Below are positions 6,136 to 11,919 of a DNA stretch of 14,384 nucleotides, piece by piece. Within the stretch, counting starts at the first letter, position 1. Each line of letters starts with the position of its first letter. The translations under genes and the position numbers were made by a program. The notes below the pieces were generated by a model that was given only the letters and a program-made list of their open reading frames with translations, ran no database searches and was not told the DNA's origin. This DNA is from CAZCGA01 sp964498075 (GTDB lineage: Bacteria; Desulfobacterota; Binatia; HRBIN30): the NCBI GenBank assembly GCA_964498075.1, contig CAZCGA010000154.1:1-14384 (forward strand), read 5' to 3'.

Positions 6136-7502
6136 GCACGCGAGTGAGACTCACGCGCCGCTCGAAGCTGCTGATCGGCATCCCGCTCGGCATCGCTGCG
6201 CTCGTCGGTATCGTGTTGCTGCTTACCGGAGGGGAGTACCCTGCCGCCTCGACTCGGTCCCCGGTCGCAGTATCTCCGCAGGAGTTTCGCGTCGCACCCG
6301 GCACACCGGAGTCGCCGGCGCAGCGCACCGTCGTGGTGATGCTCTTCGACGGCTTGGCGCCCGCCTTCCTCGACGGGCAGCCGACACCGGCGCTCGATCG
6401 GCTGCGGCGCGAAGGGTCTTGGAGCCGCAACATGGTGCCACCCTTTCCGAGCATCTCATTGATCAGCGGGTTCACCATCAGCACCGGTTGCTGGCCGGAG
6501 CACCATGGCATCGTGACGAATCGCTTCTTCGACCCGCAGCGCGGCTTCTACGATCATTCCCGTGACGCCGACTGGGTCACGGGCTGCGAGCAGCTCCACG
6601 AGGCCGCCGAGCGGCAAGGGGTACCCACCGCCACGTTGGGGTGGTACGGCGAAGTATCGTCTACGCGCGGCAAGCTGGCGCACATCGTTGAGTACTCACC
6701 GACGTTTGAAACGTACCCGAGCGACGCCGAACGCGCCGCACAGGTCATCCGGCTGCTCCGGCTGCCGAATGGCGAGCGGCCGCAACTGATTCTCGCGTAC
6801 TTCCGTGGACCCGATGGGGTCGCTCACTTCCGTGGAATGCAGTCAGCCGAAACCCGCGCGAAGGTTGCGGAGGTGGACCGGATCGTCGGGTCGGTGCTCG
6901 ACACCATCGAGGCGGTCGGTCTGCGAGAGCACGCCGCGCTGATTGTGACCACCGACCACGGCATGGTACCGATCACCCATCTGATCAACGTCGACTACCT
7001 CTTGCACAAGCACGGGATCGCGGCACGCATGGTGGCGACCGGCACCACAGCGTTCATCTATCTCGACCACGGCGTGAGCGTCGACGAGGCCGCCCGCAAG
7101 CTGTCCGGCTACGCGGAGTTCGATCTGATCCTGCCGCGACAGCCACCCGCTTGGTATCACCTCGGCACCGGACCGCGCGTCGGCGACCTGATTGTGTCGG
7201 CCAAGCCGGGCTACGCCATCGAGGATCGCGGGCAATTGCCCTGGTACCTTCGCTGGCTAGCGTGGACCGGGCCCACGCTGCTCGACGCGAGCCGCTCACT
7301 GAAGGCCAGCCACGGCTACCCGCCCGACACGCCTGGCGTGCAGGGCGTCTTCTATGCCTGGGGTGACGGCATCAAGAAGAACCACGAGGTAGAGCGGATC
7401 GACGCCATCGACATCCATCCGACGGTCACGCACTTGCTCGGCATTCAACCAGGTAGACCCGTCGATGGCCGGGTGGCAAGCGAGTTTCTCTCAGGTTCCT
7501 GA
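6132..7502 (+). CDS. membrane-anchored type I phosphodiesterase/nucleotide pyrophosphatase (alkaline phosphatase superfamily)
   Basis: 456-residue hydrolase of the NPP family, which cleaves phosphodiester or pyrophosphate bonds with two metal ions. Residues 13-33 form one hydrophobic helix after Arg/Lys-rich residues, so the catalytic domain is probably periplasmic and anchored. Metal and catalytic residues can be assigned: Asp73 (VVVMLFDGLAP), nucleophile Thr115 in GFTISTGCWPEHHGI, Asp228 and His232 (GPDGVAHFRG), Asp275-His276 (TTDHGM) and His394 (SHGYPPDTPG). All are present, so the enzyme looks intact. The GTG at 6132 overlaps the previous stop (GTGA); another in-frame GTG at 6144 is possible. 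It is unusual to find it between an amine dehydrogenase and an aminotransferase; it may release a phosphorylated or nucleotide-bound precursor, but that is inference. Confidence 0.87.
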   Translation: MSTRVRLTRRSKLLIGIPLGIAALVGIVLLLTGGEYPAASTRSPVAVSPQEFRVAPGTPESPAQRTVVVMLFDGLAPAFLDGQPTPALDRLRREGSWSRNMVPPFPSISLISGFTISTGCWPEHHGIVTNRFFDPQRGFYDHSRDADWVTGCEQLHEAAERQGVPTATLGWYGEVSSTRGKLAHIVEYSPTFETYPSDAERAAQVIRLLRLPNGERPQLILAYFRGPDGVAHFRGMQSAETRAKVAEVDRIVGSVLDTIEAVGLREHAALIVTTDHGMVPITHLINVDYLLHKHGIAARMVATGTTAFIYLDHGVSVDEAARKLSGYAEFDLILPRQPPAWYHLGTGPRVGDLIVSAKPGYAIEDRGQLPWYLRWLAWTGPTLLDASRSLKASHGYPPDTPGVQGVFYAWGDGIKKNHEVERIDAIDIHPTVTHLLGIQPGRPVDGRVASEFLSGS

Positions 7503-7532
7503 GCGCAGCATGAGAGCGTAGAGGAGGCTCAA

Positions 7533-8912
7533 ATGGCGAATGGCAGTCCCAACCTCGACGACATCCTGCGACTCGATCGCGCCCACGTGATCCATCCGAT
7601 CACCGAGCTCCGCAAGCAGGAGAAGCACGGCTCGAAGATCTTCGTCGGTGGTCACGGCATCGAGCTGCAGCTGGCGGACGGGCGCACGCTGATCGACGGC
7701 TTCTCGGGCCTGTTCAACATCAACGTCGGTCACGGACGCACGGAGATTGCCGACGCCGTCGCGGCGCAGATGCGCAAGCTGGCTTACTACCCGAGCTTCT
7801 GGGACTTCGGAAACGAGCCCGCGGTGCGACTAGCGGAGAAGCTCCTCGGGTTGTTACCCAAGGACCGCCAGCTCGGGCACGTCCTCTTTCACAGCGGCGG
7901 CAGCGAAGCCAACGAGGCGAACTTCAAGTTCGCCCGGCTCTATCATGCGCTGCGCGGCAAGCAGTCCAAGGTAAAGATCATCTCGCGGCGCTGGGCATTC
8001 CACGGCGCGACGCGCAGTGCCGGCTCCGCCACCGGCATCCTGGCGTACCACGCGTTCATCGAGCAGGACGCTTCGCACGCCTACTTCGCGCCGCCGTATT
8101 GCTATCGCTGCGAGTTCGGCAAGACGTATCCGAGCTGCAACTTGGTGTGTGCCGACGACCTCGACGTGGTGATTCAGCGCGAAGGTGCGGACACGGTGGC
8201 CGCGGTGATTCTCGAGCCGGTGATGGGCACGGGAGGCATGCTGGTGCCGCCGCCGGACTACTTCGGAGCCATTCAGGAGATCTGCAAGCGTCGCGACGTG
8301 TTGCTCATCCTCGACGAGGTGGTCACCGGCTTCGGGCGAACGGGCAAGTGGTTCGGTATGGAGCACTGGGACATCAGGCCGGACCTCGTGTCGTTCGCGA
8401 AAGGAATCTCATCGGGCTACCTGCCGCTGTCTGCATCGGTGGTCTCCGATCGCATCTACGAGACGATCCGCGACGAGATGCCGGACGGCATTCCGCTGAT
8501 GTTCGGCCTTACCTACAACAACCATCCAACCTGTTGTGCGGCGGGGTTGGCGAACATCGCGATCATCGAGCGCGACGGCTTGGTCGAGAACGCGCGTGTT
8601 GTTGGTGCCTACTTGCTGGAGCGCCTGCGCGACGCCTTCGGCACATCGCCGATCGTCGGAGAGATCCGTGGGCTCGGCATGCTCGCAGCCATCGAGATCG
8701 TGCGCGACCAGCAAACCAAGGAGCCGTTCCCCAACATCGAAGACCCGCACCGCATCGTTGCCGCCGCATTCCAGCGCGGGTTGATCGCGCGCGCCCTGTT
8801 TCAATGCGTGGCGCTGGCGCCGCCGTTGATCTGCACCAAGGCGGACATCGACCGCATGGTCGGCATACTCCAAGAAGTGTGGCCCGCGGCCGAGCGACAG
8901 ATTCTCGGGTAG
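7533..8912 (+). CDS. class III PLP-dependent aminotransferase (omega-transaminase type)
   Basis: 459-residue fold-type I aminotransferase that moves an amino group from an omega-amino compound (or amine) to a keto acid such as pyruvate. PLP-binding features: SGGSEAN (residues 121-127, phosphate cup), LILDEVVTGFGRTG (258-271, Asp261 contacting the pyridine nitrogen), and FAKGISSGY with Schiff-base Lys290. FHGAT (156-160) and ILEPVMGTGG (226-235) also fit. A cysteine-rich CYRCEFGKTYPSC (190-202) is present, a feature I recall from a subset of this family. The start ATG at 7533 has AGGAGG five bases before it. It follows the hydrolase by 30 bases, so it is third in the operon; with the DapB-like dehydrogenase it suggests amine or diamine turnover. 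A diverged copy of its 3' end lies at 11466-11605. Confidence 0.93.
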   Translation: MANGSPNLDDILRLDRAHVIHPITELRKQEKHGSKIFVGGHGIELQLADGRTLIDGFSGLFNINVGHGRTEIADAVAAQMRKLAYYPSFWDFGNEPAVRLAEKLLGLLPKDRQLGHVLFHSGGSEANEANFKFARLYHALRGKQSKVKIISRRWAFHGATRSAGSATGILAYHAFIEQDASHAYFAPPYCYRCEFGKTYPSCNLVCADDLDVVIQREGADTVAAVILEPVMGTGGMLVPPPDYFGAIQEICKRRDVLLILDEVVTGFGRTGKWFGMEHWDIRPDLVSFAKGISSGYLPLSASVVSDRIYETIRDEMPDGIPLMFGLTYNNHPTCCAAGLANIAIIERDGLVENARVVGAYLLERLRDAFGTSPIVGEIRGLGMLAAIEIVRDQQTKEPFPNIEDPHRIVAAAFQRGLIARALFQCVALAPPLICTKADIDRMVGILQEVWPAAERQILG

Positions 8913-8939
8913 CAGGCTGCTGAACGACGTGGAATCCTC

Positions 8940-9092
8940 ACCCCCGGCGGTTGAAACCGCGGCAACCAAGAGCACCCAAGCATGTCCTGAGCTTGTCGAA
9001 GGGCCCACCTGCGTGGGCTCCCCGCCCTACCAGGAGGGCGGGGGGAGTCGCCGCAGGGCGACTTGGGCGCTTTTCGTTGCCGCGAATTTATT
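8940..9092. repeat. structured multi-hairpin repeat, copy after the aminotransferase
   Basis: Head hairpin GCGGTT-GA-AACCGC (8947-8960). Closing stem: 8961-8980 (GGCAACCAAGAGCACCCAAG) with 9062-9081, 16 of 20 complementary. Inner hairpins: GCCCAC-CTGC-GTGGGC (9003-9018), CCCGCCCT/AGGGCGGG (9021-9042), AGTCGCC-GCAG-GGCGACT (9046-9063). Terminal hairpin CGAAT-TT-ATTCG (about 9082-9093). Compared with the copy at 4141-4349 the stems change in paired fashion (GCGGCT/AGCCGC becomes GCGGTT/AACCGC). The block begins about 30 bases after the aminotransferase stop and could also act as a transcript end. A common dispersed motif, CCTGAGCTTGTCGAAGG, sits inside at about 8986-9002. Confidence 0.8.
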
Positions 9093-9141
9093 CGCCACGT
9101 TGGCCTCAGGTTCATGGGCAGTAGCAAAACGCATCGAGGGA

Positions 9142-9290
9142 GACAGCGTTGCGACGCACCTGCTCGAGGCCGTCTACGACATCCGCACCGCCCAGGAGTT
9201 CCTCGGTCATCGAGGCATGAAGACGACGATGATCTACACCACGTGTTGAATCGTCGTGGCCACGGCGTGCAACGCCACGCCGACCGGCTT
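9142..9290 (+). pseudogene. C-terminal remnant of an integron-type tyrosine recombinase
   Basis: The frame starting about 9142 reads DSVATHLLEAVYDIRTAQEF then LGHRGMKTTMIYT, the end of a tyrosine recombinase with the LGH histidine and catalytic Tyr (MIYT). It then hits TGA; shifting one base continues as HVLNRRGHGVQRHADRL, the expected integron-integrase-like tail (family form THVLNRGG). ACCACGTGTTG in place of ACCCACGTGTTG explains the shift: one missing C near 9238-9241. The N-terminal and core parts, including the first catalytic Arg and the HxxR pair, are absent, and the fragment starts right after the structured repeat. It cannot be functional. XerC/D-like recombinases are an alternative, but the HVLNRxG ending favours the integron-integrase group. 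Confidence 0.75.
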
Positions 9291-9545
9291 GTGGAAGGTG
9301 GGGCGCTAGGCCGCGAGCACCCTGCAGCGTAGCACCCCGAGAATAGAGGTGAGCAATGGCGGGGCGAAGGTTTGACTTCCCTACTCAGTGCGAACTACGG
9401 TCGCACCCGTCGTGTGCGGATGCTATGCCGCAGAAAGCCGCAGTGGTAGCGGATTTCATTCGGGAGTCGAATTGTAGACGGCCGGCGGAACAGCGAGAGT
9501 ACATGCTCGCTCCACGACGTCGTGAACGGGGTGGGAGTGGCATCC
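9291..9545. other. non-coding stretch before the cupin gene
   Basis: No supported gene. A 68-codon frame (9356-9562) has a plausible GAGGTG ten or fewer bases before its ATG, but its product resembles nothing I know and it overlaps the cupin start, so I leave it out. A GGGAGTGG about eight bases before 9546 serves the cupin. I could not identify a clear promoter. Confidence 0.35.
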
Positions 9546-10001
9546 GTGAGCACACATCGTAGGAGCGTTGTCCTTGCCGCGTCGACGTTACTGCTGGTTG
9601 GGGTGCCGGCAGTGGTGTTAGCGACACCGCGCACAGGGGTGAGCGACACCATCCTGGCCAAGGGCACGTCGCCGGACGGCATCGTGGTCGGGGGCCGCGG
9701 GGCTATCGAGGTGACCGTAGGCGAGATCGTCATCGCCCCCGGCGGCTCGACAGGATGGCACTACCACGACGGCGAGCTAATCGCCGTCGTGAGGTCCGGT
9801 ACCCTGACCCGGACAATGCACGACTGCTCGACCGTGGTGACGTCCGCCGGCGGATCCTTCGTTGAGCCGGCTGGACGGCACGATAGCCACATCGGCCGCA
9901 ACCTCGGCACCGAGCCGGTGGTCTTGCTCGTGACCTACGTGCTGCCCGCTGGCCAGCCACTGTCCCAGGATGTGCCGGAACCCCAGCACTGCCACCTGTG
10001 A
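9546..10001 (+). CDS. secreted cupin-domain protein
   Basis: 151-residue single-domain cupin with an N-terminal signal peptide: STHRRS, then a hydrophobic run (residues 8-25) ending VVLA before TPRTG. The mature part is a small beta-barrel with the metal-binding set GWHYHDGELIAVVRSG (His72, His74, Glu77) and a later His (His112 or His115 in GRHDSHIG). Cupins of this size bind a metal and range from isomerases to sensors, so the activity cannot be named. Start: GTG at 9546 has GGGAG eight bases upstream and directly opens the signal peptide; other in-frame starts at 9522 and 9531 only add residues in front of it. It stands alone among gene remnants, with the DUF4160 fragment starting 15 bases later. 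Confidence 0.8.
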   Translation: MSTHRRSVVLAASTLLLVGVPAVVLATPRTGVSDTILAKGTSPDGIVVGGRGAIEVTVGEIVIAPGGSTGWHYHDGELIAVVRSGTLTRTMHDCSTVVTSAGGSFVEPAGRHDSHIGRNLGTEPVVLLVTYVLPAGQPLSQDVPEPQHCHL

Positions 10002-10016
10002 TCTTCAGCGCCATCA

Positions 10017-10142
10017 ATGCGTCCGGTGCGCCTCCAGAGCAGCGGCGGCTATGGCCGCAACGAGCTCAACCAAATTCAGCGCTTGGTCGAAGAGAGCCGA
10101 GGGCAGTTACTGAGGTCGTGGAATGAGTTCTTTGGCGAGTGA
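10017..10142 (+). pseudogene. 5'-truncated DUF4160 gene remnant
   Basis: The frame from 10017 encodes RPVRLQSSGGYGRNELNQIQ, then RLVEESRGQLLRSWNEFFGE and stop at 10140-10142. This matches the C-terminal half of DUF4160 proteins (about 80-95 aa), which usually begin with a strand-rich part holding a His-x-His motif; that half is missing here. Directly upstream lies the cupin stop, so the 5' part was deleted. The remnant overlaps the DUF2442 start by 20 bases in another frame, as in intact DUF4160-DUF2442 pairs. An in-frame ATG at 10017 could still give a 41-residue peptide, but no good ribosome site is seen. Confidence 0.65.
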
Positions 10143-10473
10143 GCTACGGATTGGCCGTGCGGTTCGAGTCACCGTGACGAAAGACGCCCTTGCAGTTGAT
10201 CTCACGGACGGGCGCACGGTCATTGCGCCGCTTGCTTGGTACCCACGGCTTCTGCACGGGACGAACGAGGAGAGGAAGCGGTGGCGACTGATCGGGGGTG
10301 GCGAGGGTATCCACTGGCCCGACCTCGACGAGGATATCAGCGTCGACGGTCTGTTGGCCGGGAGACCATCCGGTGAGAGTCAATGGTCCTTCAAACGGTG
10401 GCTGGCCGATCGAGCGGCGAGCGGCGCTCCTAGGCGCATGCAGCCGAAGCGCAAGAACCGCGCGCGCGGCTGA
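10123..10473 (+). CDS. DUF2442 domain protein
   Basis: 116-residue small protein. The conserved DUF2442 core is clear: VDLTDGRTVIAPLAWYPRLL, then WRLIGGGEGIHWPDLDEDIS and VDGLLAG (about residues 25-86). A basic tail (RRMQPKRKNRARG) follows. DUF2442 proteins are often encoded next to DUF4160 proteins and are suspected members of toxin-antitoxin-like or regulatory pairs; the biochemical role is not established. The start at 10123 overlaps the DUF4160 remnant. An XRE regulator follows 48 bases downstream. With its usual partner broken, this gene may be an orphan. Confidence 0.85.
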   Translation: MSSLASELRIGRAVRVTVTKDALAVDLTDGRTVIAPLAWYPRLLHGTNEERKRWRLIGGGEGIHWPDLDEDISVDGLLAGRPSGESQWSFKRWLADRAASGAPRRMQPKRKNRARG

Positions 10474-10521
10474 TGCGCGCAACGTTTCGGCTGGTGAGAG
10501 GCGCACCCTCGGAGGTAGAAG

Positions 10522-10794
10522 ATGCCTAGAAAGAGTCGCGACATCGGGGCCGAGATTCTGCAAGGTCTTCGGGAGATCAAGCGCGGCGAGTACGGTCGCG
10601 TCATCAATGTTCCGGACGTTGCCCACATAAGAGAGAAAACGGGCTTGCCCCAAGCGCGCTTTGCCCAGTTGCTCGGCGTATCTGTGAGGACGCTGCAGGA
10701 TTGGGAGCAAGGGCGTCGAGCCCCCTCGGGGGCCGCTCGCACCCTACTGATGGTTGCTGCGAGAAACCCGCAAGCCTTGCTCGAAGTGGCGTGA
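10522..10794 (+). CDS. XRE-family helix-turn-helix regulator (HigA/NadS-like)
   Basis: 90-residue DNA-binding protein. The helix-turn-helix spans about residues 41-64 (GLPQARFAQLLGVSVRTLQD then WEQGRR), with the recognition helix at SVRTLQDWE. The C-terminal part (APSGAARTLLMVAARNPQAL) is typical of HigA-type antitoxins and NadS-like regulators. The ATG at 10522 has GGAGGT five bases before it. Such proteins usually repress their own operon and bind a toxin; here no RelE/HigB toxin is adjacent, only DUF2442 and a DUF4160 remnant. Whether these form a unit is inference. Right after its stop begins a fragment of an unrelated SDR gene. Confidence 0.85.
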   Translation: MPRKSRDIGAEILQGLREIKRGEYGRVINVPDVAHIREKTGLPQARFAQLLGVSVRTLQDWEQGRRAPSGAARTLLMVAARNPQALLEVA

Positions 10795-10801
10795 CCGAAT
10801 C

Positions 10802-10960
10802 ACGGCTCCGATTGCAGTCGTCTCTGGGGTGGGCCCGGGCACCGGCGCGGCGATCACTCGGCGCTTCACCGCGGGCGGCTATCGTGTCGCGATGCTAGCC
10901 CGCGACCGCGAGCGGCTGGCAACATTGGAGAAGGAGATCGCCGGCGCCCTCGCGTATCGC
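10802..10960 (+). pseudogene. N-terminal fragment of a short-chain dehydrogenase gene
   Basis: The frame reads TAPIAVVSGVGPGTGAAITR, then RFTAGGYRVAMLARDRERLA and TLEKEIAGALAY: the first beta-alpha-beta of a classical SDR with the GVGPGTGAA cofactor loop and ARDRERL helix. The expected continuation (CDVTD, Asn, Ser-Tyr-Lys catalytic set) is missing; a stop follows at 10993 and an opposite-strand gene takes over at 10968. No normal start codon is at the family start (ACG at 10802). Hence a remnant of about 53 of some 250 codons. Confidence 0.65.
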
Positions 10961-10967
10961 CGGGGGA

Positions 10968-11399
10968 TTACTGAGGCGTTGGCGGGACCTTGATCCAGGC
11001 CTCGCGGCACTTCTGAACGTACGGGTAGTACGCCTTAGCGCTCGCACAGTAGTACCAGTATGTTTCCGCCGGCGCTGCAGCGGGTGCCGGCGGCTGCTGG
11101 ACATACACCGACGGCTCCTGAACGACGGCGGGAGGGTAGGGGTAGTATGGTGGTGGGTAATACCAGTACGGATACGAATACGGATAGAGCGGGCCCCACA
11201 AAGGCACTCCGATGAAGACTCCGCCATGCCAGCCACCGCTGCCGTGCCAGCCACCACTGCCGTGCCAGCCCCCGCCACCGTGCCAGCTACCGCCACCATG
11301 CCAGCTTCCGCCGCCGTGTCCGCCCCAAGCGTGACTCGGTGCCGTTGGAACGACAAGCAGCGCGCCAACCACGAGCAAAACCGCTACTGACTTTCTCAT
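10968..11399 (-). CDS. secreted Gly/His/Trp-rich repeat protein
   Basis: 143-residue exported protein of unknown function. Residues 1-24 are a signal peptide (basic MRK, hydrophobic AVLLVVGALLVV, PSHA before WGG). Residues 26-59 hold five close repeats of G-G-x-W-H-G, rich in His and Trp, followed by a Tyr/Pro-rich stretch (YPYSYPYWYYPPPYYPYPP, 72-90) and a Pro/Ala linker. The C-terminal module TYWYYCASAKAYYPYVQKC has two Cys (118, 131) that may pair; similar endings occur in small envelope proteins of proteobacteria. The ATG at 11399 has GAGGGAGAG just upstream. His-rich repeats could bind metal ions, but no function is assigned. The repeat array at DNA level (CCAGC[CT]ACC[GA]C) may change length by slippage. 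Confidence 0.8.
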   Translation of the reverse strand: MRKSVAVLLVVGALLVVPTAPSHAWGGHGGGSWHGGGSWHGGGGWHGSGGWHGSGGWHGGVFIGVPLWGPLYPYSYPYWYYPPPYYPYPPAVVQEPSVYVQQPPAPAAAPAETYWYYCASAKAYYPYVQKCREAWIKVPPTPQ

Positions 11400-11465
11400 G
11401 GCTCTCCCTCACTCGTGCTGCGAGAAGCCTAGCACGGTAACGATCATGAGCAACCATCAGGGTGG

Positions 11466-11605
11466 GCAGAAGCGCAGCGTGTCATCGCGGGTGCCTTGTT
11501 CCAGTGTGTGGCGCTCTCGCCGCCGTTGATTCGCACCAAGGCTGACATCGATCGCATGGTCGGAATCCTTCCAGCGGTATGGCCGGAGACCGAATGTCGC
11601 GGGCG
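11466..11605 (+). pseudogene. orphan 3' end of a second class III aminotransferase gene
   Basis: The frame reads VIAGALFQCVALSPPLIRTK, then ADIDRMVGILPAVWPETE, matching the last 40 or so residues of the aminotransferase at 7533-8912 (LIARALFQCVALAPPLICTK, then ADIDRMVGILQEVWPAAE). By my count over 102 aligned bases, 21 differ and 14 of those are at third codon positions, so this tail diverged as a working gene before it was cut. The preceding 1.2 kb of gene is absent; the opposite-strand Gly/His-rich gene starts 66 bases to the left. A structured repeat follows, as it does after the intact gene. Confidence 0.85.
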
Positions 11606-11613
11606 CCGCATCC

Positions 11614-11733
11614 GGGGAATGAATTCCCCTCCTAAGTGGACCAAAGTCGGCTCAAGCCGACTGAACGAGCACTTGGCGAGTCCCCTTTCAGGGGACTTTT
11701 TTCGCTACGTAGCCGGCGAATTCATTCGCCGGT
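11614..11733. repeat. structured multi-hairpin repeat, third copy
   Basis: Four hairpins in a row: GGGGAAT-GA-ATTCCCC (11614-11629), AGTCGGCT-CA-AGCCGACT (11645-11662), AGTCCCCT-TTC-AGGGGACT (11679-11697) and CCGGCGAA-TTCA-TTCGCCGG (11713-11732). The second matches the head hairpin and the last the terminal hairpin of copies at 4141-4349 and 8940-9092; the inner part is shorter. CGCATCGAGG follows at about 11742-11751, as it does after the copy near 9131. Confidence 0.8.
11679..11702 (+). terminator. rho-independent terminator-like hairpin
   Basis: Perfect 8-bp stem AGTCCCCT/AGGGGACT with a TTC loop, followed directly by five T (six counting the last stem base). This is the only hairpin in the window with a proper T-run. 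It faces the plus strand and would end transcripts coming from the aminotransferase remnant, and would also shield the dioxygenase gene downstream. Confidence 0.65.
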
Positions 11734-11919
11734 GATGGCCACGCATCGAGGTCCGTCGCTACGGGATGGCACAACGACACCGCGAGCGAGCATCTTGTTC
11801 GTTAGTTCTTGGGCAAAGCCGCTGAAGGGCTGAAGGGCCTGGGATAGTCTCTCGCACCCTGGCCTTTCGGTGCGGCGATGGGTTAGAGTTGCGGCGAGCC
11901 AAGCTTCATGGGAGGCACA
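11734..11919. other. non-coding leader before the dioxygenase gene
   Basis: No supported gene. A 94-codon minus-strand frame (11722-12006) shows no recognisable motif and overlaps the dioxygenase gene, so it is left out. TAGAGT near 11884-11889 might be a -10 element, but no matching -35 was found. Confidence 0.3.

Noticed and set aside
9356..9562. 68-codon frame before the cupin gene
   Set aside because: It has a fair ribosome site but no recognisable motif and overlaps the cupin start, so it is not supported as a gene.
8780..11605. Aminotransferase tail duplication as attL/attR of an integrated element
   Set aside because: An integration site duplication should be nearly identical; here about one base in five differs, mostly at third codon positions, which fits an old paralogue rather than target duplication.
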